Assembly (NCBI GenBank): GCA_017305635.1
Contig: JAFKKF010000012.1
Span: forward strand, 1-64,000
Direction of reading: 5' to 3'
Length of the DNA stretch: 64,000 bases
Source: Hyphomicrobiales bacterium
Lineage (GTDB): Bacteria > Pseudomonadota > Alphaproteobacteria > Rhizobiales > Kaistiaceae
Shown here: positions 40,417-50,581 of the stretch, piece by piece
How positions within the stretch are numbered: position 1 is the first letter of the stretch
Layout: each line of letters starts with the position of its first letter
The notes under the pieces: model-generated
Databases searched by the model: none
What the model was told of the DNA's origin: nothing
Seen by the model: only the letters and a program-made list of their open reading frames with translations
Made by a program: the position numbers and the translations under genes

Positions 40417-42086
40417 CCCCTGTCGCGGAACTTGTTGGTGATCGGATAGCGCCGGTCGCGGCCGAAGTTCCTGCGGGTGATCTTCACGCCCGGCGCCGCC
40501 TGCCGCCGCTTGTATTCGGCCAGATAGAGCAGGCGTTCGACCTTGCGCACCGTCGCCTCGTCGTGCCCACGCGCCACCACCTCGGCAATGCGCATCTCGT
40601 CCTCGACGAGGCACTGCAGGATGTCGTCGAGCACGTCGTAGGGCGGCAGCGAATCCTGGTCCTTCTGGTTCTCGCGCAGTTCCGCCGTCGGCGGGCGGAC
40701 GATGATGCTCTCGGGAATGACGATCCCGCCGGGGCCCCTCGCGTCCTTCGGCCGGTGCTCGTTCCGCCAGCGCGAAAGGCGATAGACCTCGGTCTTGTAG
40801 AGATCCTTGATCGGGTTGAAGCCGCCGTTCATATCGCCGTAGAGCGTGGCATAGCCGACGGAGACCTCGGACTTGTTGCCGGTGGTGACGACCATGGGCC
40901 CGAACTTGTTCGACACCGCCATCAGGATGGTGCCGCGGGCGCGCGACTGGAGGTTCTCCTCGGTGATGTCCGCCTTGCGGCCGGTAAAGAGCGGCGCCAG
41001 GGCGGCGTGGAAGCCCTCGACCGGTTCCTTGATCGGCACGATGTCGTAGCGCACGCCGAGGTTCTTCGCGACGGCCGCGGCATCGGTCAGGCTCTCGGCG
41101 GCCGTGTAGCGGTAGGGCATCATGATGCAGTGGACGCGCTCGCTGCCCAGCGCATCGACCGCCATGGCGGCGCAGATCGCCGAGTCGATACCGCCCGAGA
41201 GGCCGAGGACGACGCCCGGGAATCCGCTCTTGTTGACGTAGTCGCGCAGCCCCATGACGCAGGCGCGATAGTTCGCCTCGTCCTTGTCGGGAAGCGGCGT
41301 GAAGGTGCCGTCGATGCAGCGCCAGCCGCCCTCCCCCCTCGTCCAGGTGAGGATGGCGTTGGCCGGCTCGAACTGGGGGAGCTGGAAGGCGAGCGAGCGG
41401 TCGGCATGCAGCCCGAAGGAAGCGCCGTCGAAGACCAGCTCGTCCTGGCCGCTGCACTGGTTGGCGTAGATCAGCGGCAGGCCGGTCTCGACCACGCGCT
41501 GCACGGCGACCTGCATCCGCTGCTCGACCTTGTCCACGGCATAGGGCGAACCGTTCGGAACGATCAGCAGCTCGGCCCCGGTCTCCATCAGGCATTCCGA
41601 GACCTGCTCGAACCAGATGTCCTCGCAGATGGGAAGGCCGATGCGGATGCCGCGGAAGCCGATGGGTCCCGGCAGCGGTCCCTTCCGGAAGACGCGGTAT
41701 TCGTCGAAGACGCCGTAATTGGGCAGCTCCACCTTGAAGCGGAGGCCGGCGATCTGTCCCCCGTCGAGAAGGGCGACGGCGTTGTAGACGCTGCCGTCCT
41801 CGCGCCAGGGCGTGCCGATGACGACGCCCGGACCGCCGTCGGCGGTATCCCGTGCCAGTTCCTCGATGGCGGCGCGGCAGGCATCCTGAAAGGCGGGCTT
41901 GAGGACGAGGTCCTCGGGCGGATATCCGGCGATGAAGAGCTCCGTCAGGACGAGGAGGTCGGCGCCGCCCTTCGCCGCATCGGCGCGAGCCGCGCGGGCC
42001 TTCTCGAGATTGCCTTCGATGTCGCCGACGACCGAATCGAGCTGGGCGACGGCGATGCGGATGGTATCGGTCAGGAATGCTGCCAT
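40413..42086 (-). CDS. nadE: Glutamine-dependent NAD+ synthetase
   Basis: 557 aa two-domain enzyme converting nicotinate adenine dinucleotide to NAD+. The N-terminal nitrilase-fold glutaminase has Glu in LTELFIAGYPPEDL, Lys in FKVELPNYGVFDEYRVF, and Cys in GLPICEDIW. The C-terminal synthetase has the P-loop LGLSGGIDSAI. C-terminus KITRRNFGRDRRYPI is typical. Length fits the bacterial glutamine-dependent form. Single gene; about 110 bases separate it from the DAHP synthase gene upstream. Confidence 0.94.
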   Translation of the reverse strand: MAAFLTDTIRIAVAQLDSVVGDIEGNLEKARAARADAAKGGADLLVLTELFIAGYPPEDLVLKPAFQDACRAAIEELARDTADGGPGVVIGTPWREDGSVYNAVALLDGGQIAGLRFKVELPNYGVFDEYRVFRKGPLPGPIGFRGIRIGLPICEDIWFEQVSECLMETGAELLIVPNGSPYAVDKVEQRMQVAVQRVVETGLPLIYANQCSGQDELVFDGASFGLHADRSLAFQLPQFEPANAILTWTRGEGGWRCIDGTFTPLPDKDEANYRACVMGLRDYVNKSGFPGVVLGLSGGIDSAICAAMAVDALGSERVHCIMMPYRYTAAESLTDAAAVAKNLGVRYDIVPIKEPVEGFHAALAPLFTGRKADITEENLQSRARGTILMAVSNKFGPMVVTTGNKSEVSVGYATLYGDMNGGFNPIKDLYKTEVYRLSRWRNEHRPKDARGPGGIVIPESIIVRPPTAELRENQKDQDSLPPYDVLDDILQCLVEDEMRIAEVVARGHDEATVRKVERLLYLAEYKRRQAAPGVKITRRNFGRDRRYPITNKFRDRG

Positions 42087-42197
42087 GGCGCCGGTTTAGC
42101 GCGCCGCGCGGAGAGCGGCAATCGCCGCCGCGGCCGGCGCCTTGATGCTCCCGCGTCCGGCAGCGAGGCGACGGGCGCCGGCGGCCGAATGGCGGAA

Positions 42198-43598
42198 CTA
42201 GGCGATCGCGGCAGCCGGTGCGGATACCTGCGCGTGGCGGGCCTTCTTCAGGAGGTCGGCGAGCAGGAAGGCCAGCTCGATCGCCTGGTCGGCGTTCAGC
42301 CGCGGGTCGCAGAACGTGTGGTAGCGGTCGTTGAGGTCGGCATCGGTGATAGCGCGGGCGCCGCCGGTGCATTCGGTGACGTTGCCGCCGGTCATCTCGA
42401 GGTGCACGCCGCCGGGATAACTGCCCTCGGCCTGGTGGACCTCGAAGAAGCTGCGCACTTCCTTCAGGATCGATTCGAAGCGGCGGGTCTTGTAGCCGCT
42501 GGTCGAGGTCACGGTATTGCCGTGCATCGGGTCGCTCGACCAGACCACCGAGCGCCCTTCCCGCTGCACCGCGCGGATCATCGCCGGCAGGTGGGCGCCG
42601 ACCTTGTCGGCGCCGAAGCGGCAGATGAGGGTCATGCGGCCGGGCTCGTTCTCCGGATTGAGGAGGTCGAGGAGCTGCAGGAGACCATCCGGGGTCAGCG
42701 ACGGGCCGCATTTCAGGCCGAGCGGATTCCTCACGCCACGGCAATATTCGACATGCGCATGGTCGGGCTGGCGCGTGCGGTCGCCGATCCAGATCATGTG
42801 GGCCGAGGTCGCGTACCAGTCGCCCGACGTCGAATCGATGCGGGTCAGCGCCTGCTCGTAGCCGAGCAGCAGCGCCTCGTGGCTGGTATAGAAGTCGGTG
42901 GCGCGCAGCTCCGGATGCTTCTCCGGATCGAGGCCGCAGGCGCGCATGAAATCGAGCGCATCGGAGATGCGGTTGGCGAGCTCCTCGTAGAGGTGCGACT
43001 GCGAGGAATCCTTCACGTAGCCGAGCATCCACTGATGGACGCGGCCGAGGCTGGCATAGCCGCCATGGGAGAAGGCCCGCAGCAGGTTGAGCGTCGCGGC
43101 CGACAGGCGATAGGCCTCGATCTGCCGCTTCGGATCGGGCCTGCGCGCCGCCTCGGTGAAGGCGATGCCGTTGACGATGTCGCCGCGATAGCTCGGCAGC
43201 TCGACGCCGTCCTTCTTCTCGACGGGCGAGGAGCGCGGCTTGGCGAATTGCCCGGCAATGCGGCCGACCTTCACCACCGGCGAGGCGGCGGCGTAGGTAA
43301 GGACCACCGCCATCTGCAGGAAGACGCGGAAGAAATCGCGGATGTTGGTGCCGTTGGCGCTGATCGCGGCATGCTCGGAGAAGCTCTCGGCGCAGTCGCC
43401 GCCCTGGAGGAGGAAGGCCTTGCCGGCGGCAACCTTGGCGAGCTCTTCCTTCAGTCCCCGCGCCTCGCCGGCGAAGATCAGCGGCGGATAGACCGACAGC
43501 TCCTTCTCGACGTTCTCGAGAACGGCGGCGTCGGGAAATTGCGGCGCCTGCTCGATGGGCAGGCCGCGCCAGCTATCCGGCTTCCAGGTGGTCTTCAT
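42198..43598 (-). CDS. Class II 3-deoxy-7-phosphoheptulonate synthase
   Basis: 466 aa, the plant-like class II DAHP synthase that condenses phosphoenolpyruvate with erythrose 4-phosphate at the entry to the shikimate pathway. Typical motifs: [59 protein letters not shown] and [15 protein letters not shown]. Metal ligands include that first Cys and the His and Glu of the later motifs. Length is normal for the family. It is transcribed alone on the minus strand. Confidence 0.95.
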   Translation of the reverse strand: MKTTWKPDSWRGLPIEQAPQFPDAAVLENVEKELSVYPPLIFAGEARGLKEELAKVAAGKAFLLQGGDCAESFSEHAAISANGTNIRDFFRVFLQMAVVLTYAAASPVVKVGRIAGQFAKPRSSPVEKKDGVELPSYRGDIVNGIAFTEAARRPDPKRQIEAYRLSAATLNLLRAFSHGGYASLGRVHQWMLGYVKDSSQSHLYEELANRISDALDFMRACGLDPEKHPELRATDFYTSHEALLLGYEQALTRIDSTSGDWYATSAHMIWIGDRTRQPDHAHVEYCRGVRNPLGLKCGPSLTPDGLLQLLDLLNPENEPGRMTLICRFGADKVGAHLPAMIRAVQREGRSVVWSSDPMHGNTVTSTSGYKTRRFESILKEVRSFFEVHQAEGSYPGGVHLEMTGGNVTECTGGARAITDADLNDRYHTFCDPRLNADQAIELAFLLADLLKKARHAQVSAPAAAIA

Positions 43599-43684
43599 GT
43601 TTCAACGCCTCAACGAATTCGGCGCGGTTATACACGCCACCGTCGGCCTTTGCCACCGGCCGGCCGGGGGCGGCCGAAACGGCT

Positions 43685-45070
43685 CTATTCCGCCGCCTGG
43701 CGGCGATGGCGCTCACTCGGCGTGCGCAGCGTCACCAGCTCCTCGGCGACCGTCGGATGGAGGGAGACCGTGCGGTCGAAATCGGATTTCAGCGCGCCCA
43801 TCTTGATCGGGATGGCGGCCATCTGGGCGATCTCGCTCGCCGACGGGCCGACGATGTGGCAGCCGACGACCCGGCCGCTGTCGCCGTCGACGACCAGCTT
43901 CATCATCATGCGCTCGTCGCGGCCTGCGACCCGGTTCTCGAGCGGCTTGAAGGTGGTGCGATAGACGTCGACGGCGGGAAGGAGTATCTTCGCCTCCTCC
44001 TCGGTCATGCCGACGGTGCCTACTTCCGGCAGCGAGAAGACCGCCGTCGGGACATTGGTATAGTCGACCATCACCGCGTGGTTGCCGAAGAGCGTGTCGG
44101 CGAGGGCATGGCCCTCGCGGATGGCGATCGGCGTCAGCTGCAGGCGGTGCGTCACGTCGCCGATGGCATAGATGCTGTCGACGCTGCTCCGCGACATGGC
44201 ATCGACCACGACCTCGCCAAGCGCATCGAGCTTGACCCCGGCGCTTTCAAGGCCGAGACCTTTCGTGTTCGGGCGCCGGCCGATGGCGAAAAGGACAAGG
44301 TCGGTCTCGATCTCCTGCCCGCCGCGCGTCTTCACGGCGAAGCCCTTTTCCCGCTTCGCGATCGACGCGATGCGGTCGCCGGTGACGATGGTGATGCCGC
44401 GCCGCTCCATGGCGGCGTGGACGTGCTTCTGCACATCCCCGTCGAAGCCGCGGAGGATCTCGGCGCCGCGATGGATGACGGTGACCTCCACCGCGAAGGC
44501 GGCGAGGATGCTCGCGAATTCGACCGCGATGTAGCCGCCGCCCGCGATCACCATGCGCTTCGGCAGCCTGTCGAGACGGAAGATGTCGTCGGAACAGAGC
44601 GCATGCTCGATGCCCTCGACCGTGTCGTCCATGTGCGGGCGGGCGCCGGTCGCGACGAGGATGTAGCGGGCGGTGACGACGCGGTCGTCGGCGAGCAGGC
44701 GGATCCTGTGCGGGCCCTCGACGACGGCGCGCGAGCGGATCAGCTCGGCGCCGGACTTCTCGAGGTTCTTGATGTAGATGCCGCTGAGGTATTCCGTATC
44801 GGCGATGACGTTCTTCAGCATCGTCGCCCAGTCGAAGGCGACGCCCTTGGTCGTCCAGCCGAAGCCGATCGAATCCTCGAGCTCCTCGGCGAAATGGGCC
44901 GCGTGGTGGATCAGCTTCTTCGGCACGCAGCCGCGGATGACGCAGGTGCCGCCGACCTTTTCCTCCTCGGCGAGCGCGGTGCGCGCGCCATGGCCGGCCG
45001 CGATGCGGGCGGCGCGGACCCCGCCCGAGCCGCCGCCGATCACGAAGAAGTCGTAGTCGTATTCCGCCAT
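43685..45070 (-). CDS. gor: Glutathione reductase
   Basis: 461 aa flavoprotein disulfide reductase. FAD-binding FFVIGGGSGGVRAARIA, redox-active disulfide GGTCVIRGCVPKK, NADPH domain MVIAGGGYIAVEFASIL with following HRGAEILRGFD (Arg typical of NADPH use), FAD motif SIYAIGDVT, and the C-terminal His-Glu in SLHPTVAEELVTLR. It keeps glutathione reduced. The gene is followed by a DUF2059 gene upstream in the same direction, spaced by 41 bases; the two may be co-transcribed, DUF2059 first. Confidence 0.94.
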   Translation of the reverse strand: MAEYDYDFFVIGGGSGGVRAARIAAGHGARTALAEEEKVGGTCVIRGCVPKKLIHHAAHFAEELEDSIGFGWTTKGVAFDWATMLKNVIADTEYLSGIYIKNLEKSGAELIRSRAVVEGPHRIRLLADDRVVTARYILVATGARPHMDDTVEGIEHALCSDDIFRLDRLPKRMVIAGGGYIAVEFASILAAFAVEVTVIHRGAEILRGFDGDVQKHVHAAMERRGITIVTGDRIASIAKREKGFAVKTRGGQEIETDLVLFAIGRRPNTKGLGLESAGVKLDALGEVVVDAMSRSSVDSIYAIGDVTHRLQLTPIAIREGHALADTLFGNHAVMVDYTNVPTAVFSLPEVGTVGMTEEEAKILLPAVDVYRTTFKPLENRVAGRDERMMMKLVVDGDSGRVVGCHIVGPSASEIAQMAAIPIKMGALKSDFDRTVSLHPTVAEELVTLRTPSERHRRQAAE

Positions 45071-45111
45071 GGGCCCGCCGGAAGGATCCGCGTTGCCGAC
45101 GCCCGCCGGGG

Positions 45112-45618
45112 TCAGAACTCGACGCCCTGCTGCTTCAGCGCCTCGCGCGACTTCTCCATCATCTCCTCGCTGACGCGCTGCGACCAGCCCTTCAGCGCGT
45201 TGGAGGAATCGAAGACCACCTTCGGGCTGACCGCGAGGAACTTCTGGCCGGCCGGGCTGCGATAGAAGGTCGAAATGACCTTCAGCTCATCCTCGGTGAA
45301 GGCATTCGCCCAGATGCGCGCGACATCGTTGTTGAGGTCGGTGCGGCGCGAGACGAGGGCGAGCGCCACATCGTTCACCGTGTCGCTGATCTGCTGGTAG
45401 AGATCCGGGCGCAGGCGGATGAGCTGGCTCTGCACGCTCGCCGATATTTCCGGAAGGACGGCGTCATATGTCGTGCCGAGCTTGCTGGCAGTGATCACCT
45501 CGAGGGCCGCCTGGAGATGCGACGGCGTGATCTCGTCGGCCCGGGCGGGCCCGGCCAGCACGGCGACGGCAGCCCAGCCGAGGACGGCGGCACGGAGGAA
45601 GAACCGGTTGATGCGCAT
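45112..45618 (-). CDS. DUF2059 periplasmic protein
   Basis: 168 aa. Signal peptide about 1-27 (LGWAAVAVLAGPARA). The helical DUF2059 domain occupies the C-terminal half, with the signature WANAFTEDELKVISTFYRSP and AGQKFLAVSPKV. Family function is unknown; it is widespread in alphaproteobacterial envelopes. It sits between rpiA and gor on the same strand, with 32 bases to rpiA, so the run gabD-rpiA-DUF2059-gor may be one transcription unit. Confidence 0.88.
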   Translation of the reverse strand: MRINRFFLRAAVLGWAAVAVLAGPARADEITPSHLQAALEVITASKLGTTYDAVLPEISASVQSQLIRLRPDLYQQISDTVNDVALALVSRRTDLNNDVARIWANAFTEDELKVISTFYRSPAGQKFLAVSPKVVFDSSNALKGWSQRVSEEMMEKSREALKQQGVEF

Positions 45619-45650
45619 GTTCGAATGAGCTCCCGTGTGGAACGAAAGGA

Positions 45651-46358
45651 TCAGGGTGCAAGCCAGTCGGCGGTCCCGCCGCGCCCGACGATCACGGACT
45701 TGGCGAGGCCGATGAAGAGACCATGCTCGACGACGCCGGGAATGGCGTCGAGGGCGCGGGCGAGTGCATCTGGATCGGGAATGCGGCCAAAAGAGGCATC
45801 GAGGATGAAGTGGCCGCCGTCGGTCAGATAGGCGGCTTCCCCCGACTTGCGCAGCTTCAGGTCGCCATTGAGGCCGAGGCCGGCGGCCGACCGCACGATC
45901 GCCGCGCGAGTGGCGCCGAGGCCGAAAGGCACGACCTCGATGGGCAGCGGGAAGGCGCCGAGCGTCGCCACCACCTTGGTCTCGTCGACGACCACCAGCA
46001 TGCGGTCGGAAGCGGCCGCGACGATCTTCTCGCGGAGCAGCGCCCCGCCGCCGCCTTTCACCAGGCGGAAGCCGGGGCCGACCTCGTCGGCGCCGTCGAC
46101 GGTGAGGTCGAGGTGCGGCATCGCGTCGAGATCGGTGAGCGGCACGCCGACCTCGGCGGCGAGCGCCGCGGTGCGCTCGGAGGTCGGCACGCCGGCGACG
46201 TCGAGCCCGGCCTTCACCTTCTCGCCCAGGAACCTGACGAACTGCTCGGCCGTGCGGCCGCTGCCGAGGCCGAGCTTCATGCCGGCACGCACCTCGCCGA
46301 GCGCCATCCGCGCGGCAGCCGCGCGACCCGCTTCGTCTCCGGGGGCCTTTTCCCGCAT
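45651..46358 (-). CDS. rpiA: Ribose-5-phosphate isomerase A
   Basis: 235 aa from ATG 46358. Interconverts ribose 5-phosphate and ribulose 5-phosphate. Motifs: [13 protein letters not shown] (phosphate loop), [20 protein letters not shown] with active-site Asp residues, and [11 protein letters not shown] with the catalytic Glu. The start shares a base with the stop of the upstream aldehyde dehydrogenase gene (TGATG), so the two are coupled. Confidence 0.94.
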   Translation of the reverse strand: MREKAPGDEAGRAAAARMALGEVRAGMKLGLGSGRTAEQFVRFLGEKVKAGLDVAGVPTSERTAALAAEVGVPLTDLDAMPHLDLTVDGADEVGPGFRLVKGGGGALLREKIVAAASDRMLVVVDETKVVATLGAFPLPIEVVPFGLGATRAAIVRSAAGLGLNGDLKLRKSGEAAYLTDGGHFILDASFGRIPDPDALARALDAIPGVVEHGLFIGLAKSVIVGRGGTADWLAP

Positions 46359-47806
46359 CAGCGGTCGAGGCCTCCCATCAGCATGTATTTCACCTCGACG
46401 AATTCCTCGGTGCCGAAGTGCGAACCTTCGCGGCCGAGGCCCGATTCCTTGACGCCGCCGAAGGGGGCGAGCTCGGTCGAGATGGCGCCCGAATTGATGC
46501 CGACCATCCCGTACTCGAGCGCCTCGGCGACGCGCCAGACGCGGCCGATGTCGCGGGCGTAGAAATAGGCGGCGAGCCCGAACTCGGTGGCATTGGCGAG
46601 GCGGATGGCGTCGGCTTCGTCCGCAAAGCGGTAGAGCGGCGCAACCGGGCCAAAGGTCTCCTCGCGGCTGACCGCGGCATCGGGCGTGACATTGGCGAGC
46701 ACCGTCGGCTCGAAGAACGTCCCGCCGAGGGCATGACGATGACCGCCGACGACAACCTTGGCGCCATGGCCGACGGCGTCCTTGATGTGCTCCTCGACCT
46801 TCTCGACCGCCGCCATGTTGATGAGCGGCCCCTGCGTGACGCCGGCTTCGGTGCCCTTGCCGACCTTCATCTTCGCCACGGCTGCGGCGAGCTTGCCGGC
46901 GAAGGCATCGTAGACCTTGTCCTGGACGTAGATGCGGTTGGCGCAGACGCAGGTCTGGCCCATGTTGCGGAACTTCGAGAACATGGCGCCCTCGACCGCG
47001 GCATCGAGGTCGGCATCGTCGAAGACGATGAAGGGCGCGTTGCCGCCGAGCTCCAGCGCCACGCGCTTCACCGTCGAGGCCGACTGGCGCATCAGCAGCT
47101 TGCCGATCTCGGTCGAGCCGGTGAAGGTGATGCAGCGCACCAGCGGGCTGGTAGTCAGTTCCTCGCCGATCTCGGAGGCGCGGCCGGTGATGACGTTGAA
47201 GACACCGGGCGGGATGCCGGCGCGCTCGGCGAGCACGGCCAGCGCCAGCGCGGTGAGCGGGGTCTCGCTCGCCGGCTTCACCACGATCGTGCAGCCGGCG
47301 GCGAGCGCCGGGCCGGCCTTGCGGGTGATCATGGCGGCCGGGAAGTTCCACGGCGTGATCGCGCCGACGACGCCGATCGGCTGCCGCACGACCACGATGC
47401 GGGCATCCTCGCGGTGGCTCTGGCCGGCCTCGCCATGGATGCGCTTTGCCTCCTCGGCGGCGAATTCCACGAAGCTCGCGGCATAGTCGACCTCGCCGAC
47501 GGCCTCGGCGAGCGGCTTGCCCTGCTCGGTGGTCATGATCAGGCCGATATCGTCGCGATTGGCGACCATCAGCTCGAACCACTTGCGGAGCACCTTGGAG
47601 CGCTCCTTGCCGGTCTTCTTCGCCCAGGCGGGGAAGGCGGCATTGGCCTTCTCGACGGCGTCCTTCGCCTCGGCGCGGCCGAAGCGCGGCACGCCGCCGA
47701 TGCGCTTGCCGGTGGCCGGGTCCTCGACGTCGATCGCGGCCGCGCCGACCCATTGACCATTGACGAAGCACTGGTCGCGAAGAAGCGAGGGATCCTTCAA
47801 TTGCAT
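46358..47806 (-). CDS. gabD: NAD(P)-dependent succinate-semialdehyde dehydrogenase
   Basis: 482 aa aldehyde dehydrogenase. Catalytic Glu in [16 protein letters not shown], catalytic Cys in [12 protein letters not shown], Rossmann [14 protein letters not shown], and oxyanion Asn in [10 protein letters not shown]. The C-terminal [20 protein letters not shown] is typical of GabD. It converts succinate semialdehyde to succinate in GABA breakdown; related glutarate or other semialdehydes are possible. The second cysteine after the nucleophile matches the redox-sensitive pair of GabD. Confidence 0.92.
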   Translation of the reverse strand: MQLKDPSLLRDQCFVNGQWVGAAAIDVEDPATGKRIGGVPRFGRAEAKDAVEKANAAFPAWAKKTGKERSKVLRKWFELMVANRDDIGLIMTTEQGKPLAEAVGEVDYAASFVEFAAEEAKRIHGEAGQSHREDARIVVVRQPIGVVGAITPWNFPAAMITRKAGPALAAGCTIVVKPASETPLTALALAVLAERAGIPPGVFNVITGRASEIGEELTTSPLVRCITFTGSTEIGKLLMRQSASTVKRVALELGGNAPFIVFDDADLDAAVEGAMFSKFRNMGQTCVCANRIYVQDKVYDAFAGKLAAAVAKMKVGKGTEAGVTQGPLINMAAVEKVEEHIKDAVGHGAKVVVGGHRHALGGTFFEPTVLANVTPDAAVSREETFGPVAPLYRFADEADAIRLANATEFGLAAYFYARDIGRVWRVAEALEYGMVGINSGAISTELAPFGGVKESGLGREGSHFGTEEFVEVKYMLMGGLDR

Positions 47807-47942
47807 GATTTCTGCATTTCCATCAGCGTTTCCGCGGGCTTGTTAGCACTTAGGCGGCCTCGGCGCCACCGGCCGGAATCCTTGCGGCACCGCGCCGCGG
47901 CCGGCAATATGGCCGCTGGACGAAATGCAAGAATCGCCAGGC

Positions 47943-48395
47943 ATGGACAGCGACCTTCTCCTCACCATCGGGCATCATTTCCTGGTCTTCGCGCTGGTCG
48001 GCATCCTCGCCGCCGAAGTGGCGGCGATACGGCCGAACATGAATGCCGGCCAGATCGAGCATCTCGGCATCCTCGACATCGCCTATGGGATCGTCGCCGG
48101 CCTCGTCATCGTGGTCGGCTTCGGGCGCGTCTTCTACGGCGCCAAGGGGCCGGACTTCTTCCTCGCCAACCACGTCTTCTGGGCGAAGCTCGGCTGCTTC
48201 GTCCTCATCGGCATCCTCTCCGCCTTCCCGACGGTGCGCATCATCGGCTGGCGGCGGGCGTGCAAGGCGGACCCCGCCTACACGGTGCCGCCGGCGGAGG
48301 CAGAGAGCGCGCGCCGGTTCATGATCGTCGAGGCGCTCCTCATCCTGCCGATCCTCGTCTTCGCCGCGATGATGGTCCGCGGATACGGACTTTGA
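47943..48395 (+). CDS. DUF2214 family membrane protein
   Basis: About 150 aa from ATG 47943; an in-frame ATG at 47925 is the alternative. Four hydrophobic helices: LLTIGHHFLVFALVGILAAE, LDIAYGIVAGLVIVVGFGR, FWAKLGCFVLIGILSAFPT and the C-terminal VEALLILPILVFAAMMV. Family function unknown; distant relatives include CopD-like membrane proteins. Conserved histidines at the first helix (GHHF) might bind haem or metal. It is followed closely by gph. Confidence 0.82.
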   Translation: MDSDLLLTIGHHFLVFALVGILAAEVAAIRPNMNAGQIEHLGILDIAYGIVAGLVIVVGFGRVFYGAKGPDFFLANHVFWAKLGCFVLIGILSAFPTVRIIGWRRACKADPAYTVPPAEAESARRFMIVEALLILPILVFAAMMVRGYGL

Positions 48396-48400
48396 GCGCC

Positions 48401-49069
48401 ATGCAGCCCACCATCGTCTTCGACCTCGACGGCACCCTCGTCGACACCGCCGGGGACCTGGTCGCGGCGCTCAACCACGTGCTCGCCGGCGAGGACGTCG
48501 GGCCGGTGGCGCTCGCCGATGGGGTAAGGATGGTCGGCAACGGCGCGCGCGCGATGCTCCGCACCGCCCTCGTCGAAAGCGGCCGACAGCCGTCCGTGCA
48601 GGATCTCGACCGGATGACGGGCGACTTCCTTGCGTGGTACCTCGACCATATCGCGGTCCATAGCCGCCCCTTCCCCGGCGCGACGGAGGCGCTCGACCGG
48701 TTCGCGGCGGATGGCTGGCGGCTCGCGGTCTGCACCAACAAGTTCGAGAAGGCGGCGCGCCTCCTCCTCGGCGAGCTGGGACTTGCCGACCGCTTCGCCG
48801 CCATCAGCGGGCAGGACACGTTCGCGGCCATGAAGCCCGATCCGCTCCATCTCCTCGAGACGGTGAGGGCGGCGGGCGGCTCGCCCTCGCGGGCGATCAT
48901 GGTCGGCGATTCCAACGTCGATGCCGACACGGCGCGGAACGCCCGCATCCCTTCCGTGCTGGTCACCTTCGGCTACAGCCCGGTGCCCGCCGCGACGCTC
49001 GGCGCCGACCGGCTGATCGACCGCTACGACCAGCTCTTCGCCACGGCGGCCGGCCTCATCGGTTCGTGA
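48401..49069 (+). CDS. gph: Phosphoglycolate phosphatase-like HAD hydrolase
   Basis: 222 aa. HAD motif I FDLDGTLVDTAGDL (nucleophile and general-acid Asp), motif II in LAVCTNKFEKAA, Lys in MKPDPLHLLE, and motif IV IMVGDSNVDADTAR. The cap domain lies about 20-80. The pattern and length fit Gph, which removes 2-phosphoglycolate made by DNA repair or oxygenation. Other sugar phosphates are possible. The start is 5 bases after the DUF2214 stop, so it is likely co-transcribed. Confidence 0.9.
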   Translation: MQPTIVFDLDGTLVDTAGDLVAALNHVLAGEDVGPVALADGVRMVGNGARAMLRTALVESGRQPSVQDLDRMTGDFLAWYLDHIAVHSRPFPGATEALDRFAADGWRLAVCTNKFEKAARLLLGELGLADRFAAISGQDTFAAMKPDPLHLLETVRAAGGSPSRAIMVGDSNVDADTARNARIPSVLVTFGYSPVPAATLGADRLIDRYDQLFATAAGLIGS

Positions 49070-49133
49070 AGGCCCCGCCCCTCGATTTTCCCGCGTTTCT
49101 CGGCTATTCGTCGCACCGGGGCGCGCCGGAGAC

Positions 49134-49775
49134 ATGATCGTGTCTGTGACTAGGAATCTACGCATTTCCATGCTGGCGATGGTTGGCGCCGTCGCACTCG
49201 CCGCGGCCGCGTTCGAGGTGCCGGCGAGCGCCGCTGCGCCGATGAACCTCGTCCCGACCTTCCAGGATCCGGACCAACCGCCGGCGCTGCCGCCGATCAA
49301 GGGCGAGGAGCAACTCGCCAAGAACCTGCAGCGGACGCCGGTCTTCTTCCGCACGCAATACCCGAAGGGCTCGATCGTGATCGACACGACCGAGCGCTAC
49401 CTCTACTTCATCGATGCGCCGAACCACGCGCTCCGCTACGGCATCGCCGTCGGCAAGGAGGGCTTCCAGTGGGATGGCCTCCTCAAGGTCAGCAAGAAGG
49501 CGCAGTGGCCCGACTGGCGGCCGCCGCCGGAGATGATCGCGCGCGAGAAGAAGAAGGGGCGGAACCTCCCCTCGGTGGTGCCCGGCGGGCCGACCAACCC
49601 GCTCGGCGCGCGCGCCATCTATCTCGGCTATACGCAGTACCGCATCCACGGCACGACGCAGCCGAAGTCGATCGGCAAGGCGGCCTCGTCAGGCTGCTTC
49701 CGCATGCTCAACGAGCACGTCATCGACCTCTACGACCGCGTCAAGGTCGGCGCCTGGGTGGTGGTGCGCTCCTAA
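49134..49775 (+). CDS. L,D-transpeptidase (YkuD domain), secreted
   Basis: 213 aa. Signal peptide with hydrophobic core ISMLAMVGAVALAAAAF and cleavage near ASAAA; no lipobox, unlike the paralogue at 37908. The YkuD catalytic motif is HGTTQPKSIGKAASSGCFRM, and the shared end reads VIDLYDRVKVGAWVVV. It would crosslink peptidoglycan in the periplasm. A clear bidirectional terminator follows. Confidence 0.92.
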   Translation: MIVSVTRNLRISMLAMVGAVALAAAAFEVPASAAAPMNLVPTFQDPDQPPALPPIKGEEQLAKNLQRTPVFFRTQYPKGSIVIDTTERYLYFIDAPNHALRYGIAVGKEGFQWDGLLKVSKKAQWPDWRPPPEMIAREKKKGRNLPSVVPGGPTNPLGARAIYLGYTQYRIHGTTQPKSIGKAASSGCFRMLNEHVIDLYDRVKVGAWVVVRS

Positions 49776-49799
49776 GCTTCGCCGGACCTCCGGAATCGA

Positions 49800-49827
49800 A
49801 AAGGGGCTCGCCGGCGCGAGCCCCTTT
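49800..49827. terminator. Bidirectional terminator
   Basis: AAAGGGGCTCG (49800-49810) and CGAGCCCCTTT (49817-49827) pair perfectly around a 6-base loop, with A-rich sequence before and TCTTT after. It serves both the L,D-transpeptidase and the convergent SIS gene. Confidence 0.82.
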
Positions 49828-49848
49828 CTCTTTCCGGCCCGCGGCCGA

Positions 49849-50454
49849 CTATTCGAGATTGGTGTGCCGCGCGCGCATGGAGGCGGCGGTCTCGCCGACG
49901 CGCTCGCGCAGCTTCAGGATGATCAGCTCGAAGACGATCGCCTCGGAGATCTCGAAGAGCGAGCCCATCGGCAGCACCGAGACCTTTGACCCTTGGTCGT
50001 TGGCGAGCGTCTGGGCCGGGATGACCAGCTTGACGTCGGCCTTCTTCGCGCCGCGTCCGCCGGGCTGGGCGGTGACGATCGCCGTCGTCGCGCCGGCGCC
50101 CTTGGCGATCTTCATGAAGGTCTCGGCGGTGTCGAGCCAGCCCTGCCCGGCCGTGACGATGACGAGGTCGCCCTTCCCCACCGGCGGCGTGGTCATGTCG
50201 GCGATGACATGGGCATCGAGCCCCATGTGGAAGAGGCGCATGCAGAAGCCGCGGAGCGCGAGGCCCTCGCGACCGGCGCCATAGGTGCAGATGCGCCGCG
50301 CCTTGAGGATCGCCTCGATGAGGGCATCGGCGGCATCGTCCTGCATGCGGGCGATGACGCTTTCGAGATCGGCGACGGCGGCCTTGCCGAGCGCGGTCAG
50401 CGACGGGCTGGCGGATGCCTTCCTTGCTGCTGGCTTTCCTGCTGGTCTTTTCAT
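49849..50454 (-). CDS. SIS-domain sugar-phosphate isomerase (HxlB-like)
   Basis: 201 aa from ATG 50454; the longer frame to 50796 overlaps the divergent RraA gene and is rejected. Basic N-terminal tail (KRPAGKPAARKASAS), then a SIS domain: ICTYGAGREGLALRGFCMRL, ADMTTPPVGKGDLVIVTAGQ and AIVTAQPGG. The order resembles 6-phospho-3-hexuloisomerases. A C-terminal helix contains FELIILKLRERVGE. It is divergent from a RraA-family gene, and such pairs often act together in sugar-phosphate breakdown. The substrate is not determined. Confidence 0.82.
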   Translation of the reverse strand: MKRPAGKPAARKASASPSLTALGKAAVADLESVIARMQDDAADALIEAILKARRICTYGAGREGLALRGFCMRLFHMGLDAHVIADMTTPPVGKGDLVIVTAGQGWLDTAETFMKIAKGAGATTAIVTAQPGGRGAKKADVKLVIPAQTLANDQGSKVSVLPMGSLFEISEAIVFELIILKLRERVGETAASMRARHTNLE

Positions 50455-50525
50455 TCTTCTGTTCCCCGACGAAGGGCGTTCTTGCCTGCTTCGGTCGAAC
50501 GGGATGCTGGCATGGCTGCTTCGTT

Positions 50526-50554
50526 TTGACAATTCTTGCTCTGTATTGATAAAT
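50526..50554 (+). promoter_or_regulatory. Promoter for the RraA-family gene
   Basis: Consensus -35 TTGACA (50526-50531), then 16 bases, then GATAAA (50548-50553), or ATAAAT with 17. This is the best sigma-70-type promoter in the window and lies 28 bases before the RraA start. It sits in the 127-base divergent interval shared with the SIS gene. Confidence 0.65.
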
Positions 50555-50581
50555 CCCGGCGCCATCGTTTCGGGGGATTCC

